Assembly: GCA_031254675.1 (NCBI GenBank)
Contig: JAIRTV010000100.1
Location: 1 to 29,973 of the forward strand
DNA length: 29,973 nt
Direction: 5' to 3'
DNA from: Planctomycetaceae bacterium
GTDB taxonomy: Bacteria > Planctomycetota > Planctomycetia > Pirellulales > Thermoguttaceae
Shown here: one piece after another, positions 1 to 6,645 of the stretch
Layout: every line of letters begins with the position of its first letter
Numbering within the stretch: the stretch's first letter is position 1
Position numbers and translations under genes: made by a program
Notes under the pieces: generated by a model
What the model was told of the DNA's origin: nothing
Seen by the model: the letters and a program-made list of their open reading frames with translations, nothing else
Database searches by the model: none

Positions 1-248
1 TTGGTGGCGTACTTCCGCGACGTTTGAGTTTTACGCGATGTTGTGCTCATCTTTTGGAATGGCGTTTGTGGCTGACGGATACGGTTGAAATTCTGTACGG
101 TCTGCTGCGTTATTTGAGCCGTCTCGTCGTCCCGGATCGTCCGGACCGATTTGAACCACGTGTCATCAAACGACGCCAACATCGCTATCCCGTGATGAAG
201 GAACCACGGAAAACACCCAAACAAAGACATAGCCGTAATCTATCGTGA
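1..248 (+). pseudogene. 3' end of an IS4-like transposase gene (cut by window edge)
   Basis: The frame is open from the window edge to a TGA at 246-248. The C-terminal end has the order RLVVPDRPDRFEPRVIKRR followed by a basic tail with PVMKEPR. A proline/arginine-rich 'RPDR-EPR-KRR-YP-PR' tail is typical of the C-terminus of IS4-family DDE transposases. The catalytic DDE residues would lie upstream, outside the window, so it cannot be told whether the gene is intact. The TTG at 24 is only the first possible start codon in the visible part; the frame continues upstream of it. The IS right end was not located with certainty; the inverted-repeat element at 335-432 lies just downstream. Confidence 0.55.
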
Positions 249-334
249 AGTATCGACTTCAAGCAATTACAGTGACATTCAAATATGTGTCTTGTTTGCC
301 CAAAAAGCGAGGTAATTTTTTATAATATATTATT

Positions 335-432
335 GGGAACTTCTAAAAACCTTGTGTCTCAAATATTGCGTCCTTAAAAATAAAGACTTGAGAATGTTTT
401 TTGGGTAAAAAATTAGGTTTTCAGAAGTTCCC
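335..432. mobile_element. MITE-like inverted-repeat element, 98 bp
   Basis: GGGAACTTCTAAAAACCT (335-352) is matched at 415-432 by its reverse complement with one mismatch (17 of 18). Inside, a second weaker inverted pair is visible (CTCAA near 357 and TTGAG near 388). No reading frame of note lies between the ends. Terminal inverted repeats around a short non-coding core, next to a transposase remnant, fit a MITE or an internally deleted IS. A clear target-site duplication was not seen. The loop is far too long for a rho-independent terminator. Confidence 0.5.
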
Positions 433-457
433 TAAAATGAAATGTAAAAAGGAAACA

Positions 458-871
458 TTAATCGAGATTGAAATCGGCGATATTAGTTCCTTTGCTGACG
501 GTAAATTTTAATGTTCCTTGTTCAGGAATCCGATATTTTTCCGGTACCGGATAAGAAATAACCTGAGTCATTTCGTGAGGCGCCGGTGGCGGTGGCGGCA
601 TAATCGCAACATGGTATTCGCCGACAGGTATTGGTACAGAAATCGTGTATTTTCCTTTGTCGTCGAATAACGCATTGCCACAATTTTTCGTAATCGGATG
701 CAAAAACACAATGGAACCGGTTGTTACAGGTTGATTTTTATACATCACTGTACCGGAAATCGTTCCTGTTGTTGTGTTATTATTTCTACCACATCCGGTC
801 AAAATAACAAAACAACATGTTGCCAGAAACATTGGAAATACCAGAGAAAATAAATAATGTTTTTTTATCAT
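458..871 (-). CDS. Small lipoprotein with carboxypeptidase-regulatory-like (transthyretin-like) domain
   Basis: The 137-residue protein starts with a lipoprotein signal peptide: two lysines, a hydrophobic core and a lipobox LTGC with the lipidated cysteine at residue 27. The rest (about 36-137) reads as one beta-sandwich of the carboxypeptidase-regulatory-like type: GTISGTVMYKNQPVTTGSIV, then DDKGKYTISVPIPVGEYHVA, a proline-rich loop, and a final strand ending in ADFNLD. Such short lipoproteins occur in many copies in planctomycete genomes, often beside DUF1559 genes as here. They are presumed to sit in the cell envelope; no enzymatic role is known. A decayed partial copy lies at about 2601-2727 and a related broken gene at 5829-6214. 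The stop of the DUF1559 gene is about 100 bp upstream, so the two may be co-transcribed. Confidence 0.8.
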   Translation of the reverse strand: MIKKHYLFSLVFPMFLATCCFVILTGCGRNNNTTTGTISGTVMYKNQPVTTGSIVFLHPITKNCGNALFDDKGKYTISVPIPVGEYHVAIMPPPPPAPHEMTQVISYPVPEKYRIPEQGTLKFTVSKGTNIADFNLD

Positions 872-975
872 AAGTATTCTAAAGTTAAATTGTCATCACT
901 GAATGTGGTGATATGAAGTAACGAAAAACTGTCAAATCACCTAGTTACTGTAACAGTTTCAGAAACTTTGTAAAA

Positions 976-2064
976 TTAGAGTTCGGGTGTTACCAAACCG
1001 TCATCGGCAGTACAAAAAATAGCCAATTTGTCAAACGATAACGTTTGGGAAACGAAACGACAAGAAGCATCAGCGAACAGGAACTGGACTCCGCCTGGAT
1101 GCGATGAATTGATAATCGTATTACAACCATAAGGTCCAAGAGCACCATCAGGAGATGCCGTCAATGTCGTTTGTTTATCATAATTGATAGGATATCGTAC
1201 TGTTGTAATACCTGTAGCGTAAAAGTTGGAGGATGAGCCTGACGTAACCGATTTAATTGTCGAATCTTCATTCCAACCAGTTGTTCCACTACCACCACAA
1301 CCAAACCATGCTCCCATATAATTACTGGTTCGATTGTACTTGACATTATTGATTTTTATTAAATCGGATTGTTCTCCGACAATAAATGTATTGGAAGTTC
1401 CGTCTTTAATACTGTTAATACCACGCCATTCATTCCAAACGAGAATGCCGGCATTGGACATATAGCCGTGCAAAAATTGACGGCAGTTTTGTGATGAATC
1501 TACGGGGTCTTCATAGGTACCGGAAATACCAACATAATCAGCCAACATGTATTGATTAGGATTGAATGTTTCATCCGTAGAAAAGGGATCCGTTGAATTA
1601 GACGGACATCGAAAAACCGGTACTAACGTTTTGATCAAGGCTTCGTTGTTTTTTACTGAATTACTGTCGTCTCCAGTAATTTTCTTATGCCATTCGATGG
1701 CATCATAGATGGTGGTTTGTTCAATGTAAGGAAAGAGAATGATTCTCCAGCAACAACTGCCATCAAGACGATCTGTCGTTGTATCGTAACCGACTTTGGC
1801 GCCTTTGGGAAAACAATTGACTTTATCGTGGTAATTTTGTAACCCGATACCTATTTGCCTGAGATTACTAGAGCAAGTCATTCGTCTTGCCGCCTCACGC
1901 GCTGCCTGAACTGCTGGCAACAGAAGTGCGATTAACACGCCAATAATCGCAATCACAACAAGAAGTTCGACTAACGTAAAGCCGAATCGTAAAGAATGTG
2001 AAAGAAATAGGAACTTTTTGGAGTAGCGTCGAAAAACCGACCACTCTCCACTATCCGTTCTCAA
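976..2064 (-). CDS. DUF1559 prepilin-like protein (5' end displaced by a G-tract frameshift)
   Basis: This is a type IV pilin-like DUF1559 protein. A prepilin cleavage site G|FTLVELLVVIAIIG lies at residues 28/29 of this frame with the conserved Glu at mature position 5. It is followed by the hydrophobic helix and the family signature LLPAVQAAREAARRM. Near the C-terminus HPGGVQFLFADAS is the H-X9-DG motif, with Ala in place of the usual Gly. Such proteins are exported and processed by prepilin peptidase and are found in many copies in planctomycetes; their job is unknown. The frame itself has no ATG before the pilin helix: a TTG at 2064 is the best start, and an in-frame TAA lies at 2098-2100. 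A well-placed Shine-Dalgarno and ATG at 2182 lie in another frame and run into a G12 tract at 2082-2093. With 11 or 14 Gs that start would read straight into this protein. The gene therefore is either phase variable and shown in the off state, or carries a sequencing slip. Confidence 0.85.
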   Translation of the reverse strand: MRTDSGEWSVFRRYSKKFLFLSHSLRFGFTLVELLVVIAIIGVLIALLLPAVQAAREAARRMTCSSNLRQIGIGLQNYHDKVNCFPKGAKVGYDTTTDRLDGSCCWRIILFPYIEQTTIYDAIEWHKKITGDDSNSVKNNEALIKTLVPVFRCPSNSTDPFSTDETFNPNQYMLADYVGISGTYEDPVDSSQNCRQFLHGYMSNAGILVWNEWRGINSIKDGTSNTFIVGEQSDLIKINNVKYNRTSNYMGAWFGCGGSGTTGWNEDSTIKSVTSGSSSNFYATGITTVRYPINYDKQTTLTASPDGALGPYGCNTIINSSHPGGVQFLFADASCRFVSQTLSFDKLAIFCTADDGLVTPEL

Positions 2065-2182
2065 CTTTCCACTCCAGATAGCCCCCCCCCCCCTGCTTTA
2101 CGCAGTTTGCCAAATTTAACATTTGGCTTTTCGCAAAAAATATTGCAAAAATCCCGACAACACATTTGACTAAATTTTTCAT
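2065..2182 (-). other. Out-of-frame 5' leader of the DUF1559 gene with G12 tract
   Basis: Reading the minus strand from ATG at 2182 gives MKNLVKCVVGIFAIFF, then AKSQMLNLANCVKQGGGG. It then crosses a run of 12 G (plus-strand C at 2082-2093) and ends soon after at a TAG near 2051. Removing one G (or adding two) joins this leader to the DUF1559 frame with no stop. The Shine-Dalgarno AAGGAG at 2190-2195 is 7 bases from this ATG, so this and not the TTG at 2064 is the likely native start. Confidence 0.65.
2082..2093. repeat. Homopolymer tract, 12 C on + strand (12 G on coding strand)
   Basis: Twelve consecutive C on the plus strand in otherwise AT-rich DNA. It lies between the ribosome-binding site with ATG and the pilin-like helix of the DUF1559 gene. 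Homopolymeric G/C tracts of this length are classic slipped-strand mispairing sites. Confidence 0.9.
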
Positions 2183-2189
2183 TGTCATT

Positions 2190-2195
2190 CTCCTT
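2190..2195 (-). promoter_or_regulatory. Ribosome-binding site that decides the DUF1559 start
   Basis: AAGGAG on the minus strand, 7 bases before the ATG at 2182 and only one base before another ATG at 2188. It is a strong site with no useful reading frame except through the G12 tract, which argues that the leader is translated. Confidence 0.7.
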
Positions 2196-2600
2196 ATTTA
2201 TAAGGTTTTACAAAATTTATCGCGAAACGCTTGCCGAAAAACGGCAAAATAAACGCAACACGATTGAACTAAGAATCCAAGTTTATATGGAATTAAGAAA
2301 AATGTCAAGTAGTATTTTTACTTTTTGAAAAAATTTTTGATAATTTAGTGAAATTGTCGTTAAAAGTAGATAAACTCAAGTTGGGCAATTTTTCGCTGAA
2401 GTACTTTCACCTACGGTTGCAACGATTGTCTGGGAAAGTTTTTTTGCTATAAATTCGATAACTGTGTTATTGTCGTAATGAGTTACAGTAAAACTCATCG
2501 AACAATTTTTTAACAGAACTCTTCTATCACAGACTCACAAAAATGTCAACGCTTTTGATTATTTTTGCGTCGTTTCTTGGTTTTGTTGTTTACAATAATT
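2196..2600. other. AT-rich intergenic region with an upstream element shared with 6321-6357
   Basis: No gene is supported here. It holds the hairpin at 2231-2247 and, at 2361-2399, a sequence resembling the region upstream of the family 20 glycosidase (TTAAAAG, CTCAA and GGGCAAT blocks in the same order). On the plus strand ATG at 2543 begins a signal-peptide-like stretch (STLLIIFASFLGFVV). This runs into the antisense of the decayed lipoprotein copy, so it may be the stub of a lost secreted protein. Confidence 0.4.
2231..2247 (-). promoter_or_regulatory. Small hairpin in the 5' region of the DUF1559 gene
   Basis: TTGCCG (2231-2236) and CGGCAA (2242-2247) form a perfect 6-bp stem with a 5-base loop, about 35 bases upstream of the ribosome-binding site. 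No T-run follows on either strand, so it is not a typical terminator. It could be an mRNA leader structure; the function is unknown. Confidence 0.3.
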
Positions 2601-2727
2601 ACGGTAAATTTTGTTTAGGAAACAACCTGAGTCATTTCGTGAGACATCGGCGACGGAATTATCGCCACATGGTATTCGCCAACAGGGATTGGTACAGAAA
2701 TCGTGTACTTTCCTATTTGTTGTGTTA
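2601..2727 (-). pseudogene. Decayed partial copy of the carboxypeptidase-regulatory-like lipoprotein gene
   Basis: Plus-strand bases 2619-2715 align closely with 554-650 inside the intact lipoprotein gene. The blocks AACCTGAGTCATTTCGTGAG and GGTACAGAAATCGTGTA are identical, with scattered substitutions between. Flanking pieces (CGGTAAATTTT at 2602 and TTGTTGTGTTATTATT at 2717) match other parts of the same gene, so both an end deletion and an internal deletion have occurred. It encodes no complete domain. It abuts the stop codon of the large glycosidase-like gene. Confidence 0.7.
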
Positions 2728-5700
2728 TTATTGATTACTTAATCCAATAATGTAATCGGATTGAGTTATTCCGAGTTGGATTTTGCCGTTCTTATCGGGT
2801 TCGATTTTTTTTACCGTTTTTGAATCCAGTTCATAAACAACGATTTTTTTCCAACGTTCAGGTTGTTCAAGACGAAAAGCCACAAGACTCGGTTGAACGT
2901 TTCGAAAATAATAAGGACGCAAATCCGTATTGTGGTTTTTAATTCCGCCAACAATATTCCGCAAATACAAAACAGCCGATTGTTCGTCATCAGAAACAAG
3001 CGTTGCAATATCCCAACCGGTTTCCGGTTCGGCAACCGTTGGTCTTAGCGATTCGGAAAGTTTAATTTCTTTCGGTTTGGTTGCCATCGCATCCAAACGA
3101 ATCGCATACTCCGCGTCTTCCCCTTTCGGTGGTGTGTCAAAATCAACACCAAGTTCGAGTAAACGTTTCGCAATCTCTGTTACATTTCCATTGGCGTTTC
3201 CATTTGTCGGCATCACAATCGCAACTGTTGGACGACGACGTTTCAGCATTTTTAGATCAATACCGAGTGCTTCAATTACCGGAACGATTTTACCAAATTC
3301 CTTGATAATATTTTCATGAATAATTGTCCAATAAAGCGCTCCGTTTCCGCCGGCACAAAATGTCATCCAGATATGATCGCGTGCCGCTTGAACTTGTTGT
3401 TCACGGTAACGTGTTTCATCGGGAATATGTTCGTGATAAACACCGCCTTCGCCGGTACTGAACGGAATTTTAGTTTGGGCAGTCCATTTTGCTTTCATAA
3501 AAAAGACAGCACCCATATCGGCGTTGGGACGACCATTATTGTACGTATGAAACGCAATCAAATCAGTGTTACCGTTGCGCCAATCAAGCGGTTTTGCCCA
3601 ATTCATCGGGTCGGGATTGCCAAGAATCAACGTGTAAGGATCAATAGATCGGATAAACGTTGCAATTTCCTGACACCACACTTGAGGAAAATGATGCATT
3701 TCGTTTTCAAATTCATAACACAAAACCTCTTCCCGTCCGGCAAGAATTGGAATTAGTTCTTTCAAATAATCTTTGTGACATTGAATCACATCCGCATCAG
3801 AATAACGGTTGAATACGCTTTCCACAACATGATTGTCCACTAAAAAACGTTTGCGATAATCAGGAAGTTTTGCGAGTTCTTCCGGCGTGTAATGCGGTAA
3901 AACGATTTTTTCGAGAATTGCCCGATTATAGTAAGGCGGTTTCTCATAATCCTCGAAAAGAACAATATTGAACAAAATCCCACGCGGTCGCGCAAGATCA
4001 AAAAGATGAAGAACCGCCTGAAGTTGTACAGAATCAACTCGACCGACAATATCCATATTTCGCAACATTAAACGAAGAGTGTTGACGCCGTGCGATTGGC
4101 AGTGATCCAGATATTCGATAACTTTTTTCTCAACATCTTCTTTCCATGGAAAACCGTGTGTGTAAGGAATCGAAGCACAGGGAAACAAATCAATAGAACG
4201 TTGAATTGTACCGTCCGCGTTTGGTTTGGCGTGAGGCCAATTCGCGTAAAAACCACCAACAGGATAAAAAAGCGAACCATCCGGCGAAATCAAATATCCG
4301 TGTTCATTCAAACGAATCGTGCTTTTCCGATACGCAACTGTTGTAAAATGTGTTGTACCGGAAATACCGTTTTCATCGGTTAATTGAAGATGATGCGTTG
4401 TGAGTGGTTTACCGGAATGACGTACAGAAACAGAAACCGTTTCACCGCGAAGCGGTTTTTCCGGCGAAAGAATAGAACCGCCTTGATCAATCGTCCATTT
4501 CGGTTGCGAAATATTAACCGGAATTTTGTTGCTAAAACGATCAACTCCGACAATTTCGATTGTTACCGGTTTGTCGTTTTGGGCATCGACAAATTCTTTT
4601 ACAGAAAGTTGATATTTCGTTAAAACATTAGGTGTTACATTGATTTTTCCTGAAACGGAAAATTTCGGTTCTCCGAGATCGTCGGCAATTCCAACATTCC
4701 AATCGGAAGTACCGGATTGTTCGATAGGCGGAAGCGTCATTTTCAAATGCCCTTTTGTATCTGGTTTTGATTTACCGATTTGTGTTTGAATTGTTTTTGT
4801 TACCCAAAGAACCGGCAACAGCGATGTCAACGGTTTATCGTTTCGATCCAAAACGGAGAGAGAACATTCTGTTGGGTTTCCGGCTTGAACTGTTGGCGGA
4901 ACTTCAACGCGAATCTTTTGAATCTGATTACGAACTTCAACATCGGTTCGTGAAAAAACGTGTCCACTAACAATCGTCGGCTGTTTGGGAAGAATCTGAA
5001 TATAATCGATTTCCGCAACAGTATTAGGTTGTTCTTTGATCGGATCAATCCGCAAGGCACGAAATTCTCGACCGTCCCAAAAATTCGGAAATATTTTACG
5101 CAAATCGAAACGAAAAACCTGCGGTTCCGTTCCACGAACCGAAAAGACATGTTGCTGATAAATTCCGTTTTTATCGGTAACGTAAAATTTCCATTTTGCT
5201 TGGTTACAGGATTGTTTGAGACGAATTTCTAGAAAATGATATATTGAAGAATCAATTTTCAAATTTTTCGGATGTTCCGAAGAGCTCCACATATCGCCGT
5301 AAACGAAATAGGCATCGTGACCAAGAACCGGAATTTTGAGCCAACCGTTTTCAATAGTAACGTTACCATATTGATCGCGGGAATTGCCGAAACTTATAAT
5401 TTCAGATATTTTATTGTTTTCAAAATTCCAGGGAGTTCTGAGTTGAACGGCGGCGTAATCATCGATTTTTTCAGGTTTTTTTTCCAGAATTGGCGATGCG
5501 GTTATGTTGTTACCGCGATAAGCAACAATTTGTTGCGCTTGTTTAGGAGATAATTCACCGTTTAAAAGAACGTGAAACGAATCCGACTCTTTGAAATACG
5601 GTAACGGTTTTGTCGGTTCTGCCGGATCGAGAAACAGGATTGAACCTTCGGTGTTTTCCAGTACCATATTTCCTTTGACCGGAAGAACAACAGACGCTGT

Positions 5701-5835
5701 TTCTGACAAAGTTGTTACATGAACTTCAAAAACCTGCCGGATATCCGCATTGGGAACTTGCCAAGGCAACATCGTTTCCGCAACAACCCACGGGCATAAC
5801 AATAAAACAGAAACAAAAATAAAATTCTTTAACAT
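2728..5835 (-). CDS. Large secreted multidomain glycoside hydrolase-like protein (clan GH-A type)
   Basis: The 1035-residue protein starts with a signal peptide (MLKNFIFVSVLLLCPWVVAE). Residues about 120-285 look like a galactose-binding-type beta-sandwich, ending in AEIDYIQILPKQ. About 300-500 read as one or two Ig/Big-like repeats. From about 510 (GYLISPDGSLFYPVGGFYAN) a TIM-barrel domain of the cellulase / GH5 type begins. The candidate acid/base is Glu712 in YEFENEM and the candidate nucleophile is Glu796 in FSTGEGG, spaced as in clan GH-A retaining glycosidases. A C-terminal region of about 150 residues follows the barrel. The substrate cannot be read from sequence; a plant or host polysaccharide is likely. 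The ATG at 5835 overlaps the end of the broken lipoprotein gene upstream by 7 bases, so the pair was probably one transcript. It could belong to an unclassified GH-A family. Confidence 0.8.
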   Translation of the reverse strand: MLKNFIFVSVLLLCPWVVAETMLPWQVPNADIRQVFEVHVTTLSETASVVLPVKGNMVLENTEGSILFLDPAEPTKPLPYFKESDSFHVLLNGELSPKQAQQIVAYRGNNITASPILEKKPEKIDDYAAVQLRTPWNFENNKISEIISFGNSRDQYGNVTIENGWLKIPVLGHDAYFVYGDMWSSSEHPKNLKIDSSIYHFLEIRLKQSCNQAKWKFYVTDKNGIYQQHVFSVRGTEPQVFRFDLRKIFPNFWDGREFRALRIDPIKEQPNTVAEIDYIQILPKQPTIVSGHVFSRTDVEVRNQIQKIRVEVPPTVQAGNPTECSLSVLDRNDKPLTSLLPVLWVTKTIQTQIGKSKPDTKGHLKMTLPPIEQSGTSDWNVGIADDLGEPKFSVSGKINVTPNVLTKYQLSVKEFVDAQNDKPVTIEIVGVDRFSNKIPVNISQPKWTIDQGGSILSPEKPLRGETVSVSVRHSGKPLTTHHLQLTDENGISGTTHFTTVAYRKSTIRLNEHGYLISPDGSLFYPVGGFYANWPHAKPNADGTIQRSIDLFPCASIPYTHGFPWKEDVEKKVIEYLDHCQSHGVNTLRLMLRNMDIVGRVDSVQLQAVLHLFDLARPRGILFNIVLFEDYEKPPYYNRAILEKIVLPHYTPEELAKLPDYRKRFLVDNHVVESVFNRYSDADVIQCHKDYLKELIPILAGREEVLCYEFENEMHHFPQVWCQEIATFIRSIDPYTLILGNPDPMNWAKPLDWRNGNTDLIAFHTYNNGRPNADMGAVFFMKAKWTAQTKIPFSTGEGGVYHEHIPDETRYREQQVQAARDHIWMTFCAGGNGALYWTIIHENIIKEFGKIVPVIEALGIDLKMLKRRRPTVAIVMPTNGNANGNVTEIAKRLLELGVDFDTPPKGEDAEYAIRLDAMATKPKEIKLSESLRPTVAEPETGWDIATLVSDDEQSAVLYLRNIVGGIKNHNTDLRPYYFRNVQPSLVAFRLEQPERWKKIVVYELDSKTVKKIEPDKNGKIQLGITQSDYIIGLSNQ

Positions 5836-6214
5836 GGTTTGATAAATTTAAAAAAGGATTTTTGAAATAGTAAAAACAAAATAAGTTGCAATAAAATCAA
5901 CTCACATCTTTTAAATTTTAGTTTGAAGCGGACGATATTTTTTTTCACGAATTTTCCTGCCGGAACACCACCATACCAATCATTGGTTCGGATTTCCGCA
6001 ACACCATTCGCATCGGTTTGTCCACCACTAACCCATTGCGATGTTCCAACTGTTACCGAATGTAGCGAAACATTGGTTTCCGCCAACGGAGTTTGCTCTT
6101 GCGCAATAATAATTTTACGCGGTATCAATTTCGGCAAATTGTCAGGATGTAACGATTTTCGAGAACAACCGCATAAAACCAACACCAAAAAATGAAAACA
6201 ATTATTTTTTGCAT
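5829..6214 (-). pseudogene. Broken lipoprotein gene with carboxypeptidase-regulatory-like domain
   Basis: The readable frame (TTG at 6188 to stop at 5829) gives LVLCGCSRKS, a lipobox, then a beta-sandwich piece: LAETNVSLHSVTVGTSQWV, then TDANGVAEIRTNDWYGGVP. This resembles the lipoprotein at 458-871. It has no ATG of its own: an ATG at 6214 starts MQKIIVFIF in another frame and would join it if the A6 run at 6187-6192 (plus strand) had one more base, giving a complete signal peptide. After GVPAGKF the domain is lost: beyond a run of 8 T (5938-5945) the frame is unrelated sequence rich in Lys, Leu and Phe, and neither alternative frame restores it. The gene seems broken at both ends and overlaps the start of the large glycosidase gene. 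A short functional lipoprotein is the alternative. Confidence 0.5.
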
Positions 6215-6361
6215 TGCTACTAAATTATACTAAATTGAAAAAAGAATAATACAATTACCCATAAAAAAATAGTTCGAGGTTTTTCTATTTATTACACGTG
6301 AAATTTGGTCAGTCTTTTTATTAAAAGATCAATCTCAAATGGGCAATCTTTTGCCGACACA

Positions 6362-6378
6362 ATATTTCGGCGAAATAT
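6362..6378. promoter_or_regulatory. 17-bp palindrome, candidate operator
   Basis: ATATTTCG-G-CGAAATAT is a perfect inverted repeat with 8-bp arms about a single central base, in the leader region about 270 bases before the GH20 start. Its size and symmetry fit the site of a dimeric repressor, but no regulator gene is nearby to link it to. Confidence 0.35.
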
Positions 6379-6633
6379 CGTCTTTCTTTTGGGCATTTCA
6401 AATAAAAATCCACTAAATATATTTCGAAATAATAATTAAATTGCTATCGGAAAATTTTGCGCAAAGTTGCATTTAATTTACAAAAAATTGTACTTGACGG
6501 AATTGGAGCAATACCTTTTAATAGTGTACAACCAATGAGGCAATACGGTTTCTATTTAATGAAACAACGTTTTATTAACCGATTTGTGTTCGTATCGTTC
6601 AATCGATTTTCGTTAATCAATTTTTTTTTTTTA

Positions 6634-6639
6634 CAGGAG
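6634..6639 (+). promoter_or_regulatory. Ribosome-binding site that sets the GH20 start
   Basis: CAGGAG ends six bases before ATG at 6646, directly after a run of 12 T. It selects this start over the earlier in-frame ATG at 6457, because it precedes a good signal peptide. Confidence 0.65.
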
Positions 6640-6645
6640 ATTTTT

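Larger units (their letters stand above)
6215..6645. other. Intergenic regulatory region upstream of the family 20 glycosidase
   Basis: No gene is supported. It contains the element at 6321-6357 shared with 2361-2399, a 17-bp palindrome at 6362-6378, a run of 12 T at 6621-6632 and the ribosome-binding site CAGGAG at 6634-6639. The open frame running back to 6457 has no ribosome-binding site and no family-like N-terminus, so it is treated as leader. Confidence 0.5.

Noticed and set aside
335..432. Inverted repeat as a transcription terminator
   Set aside because: The loop of 62 bases is too long and no T-run follows the stem.
2543..2734. 63-codon plus-strand frame as a gene
   Set aside because: Its second half is the antisense of a decayed lipoprotein copy; only the first part could be a remnant signal peptide.
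3316..3756. 146-codon plus-strand frame inside the large glycosidase gene
   Set aside because: It is the antisense shadow of a gene with clear domain structure and has no family-like features.
6457..6645. In-frame N-terminal extension of the GH20 gene from ATG at 6457
   Set aside because: No ribosome-binding site precedes it, while CAGGAG and a good signal peptide mark ATG at 6646.
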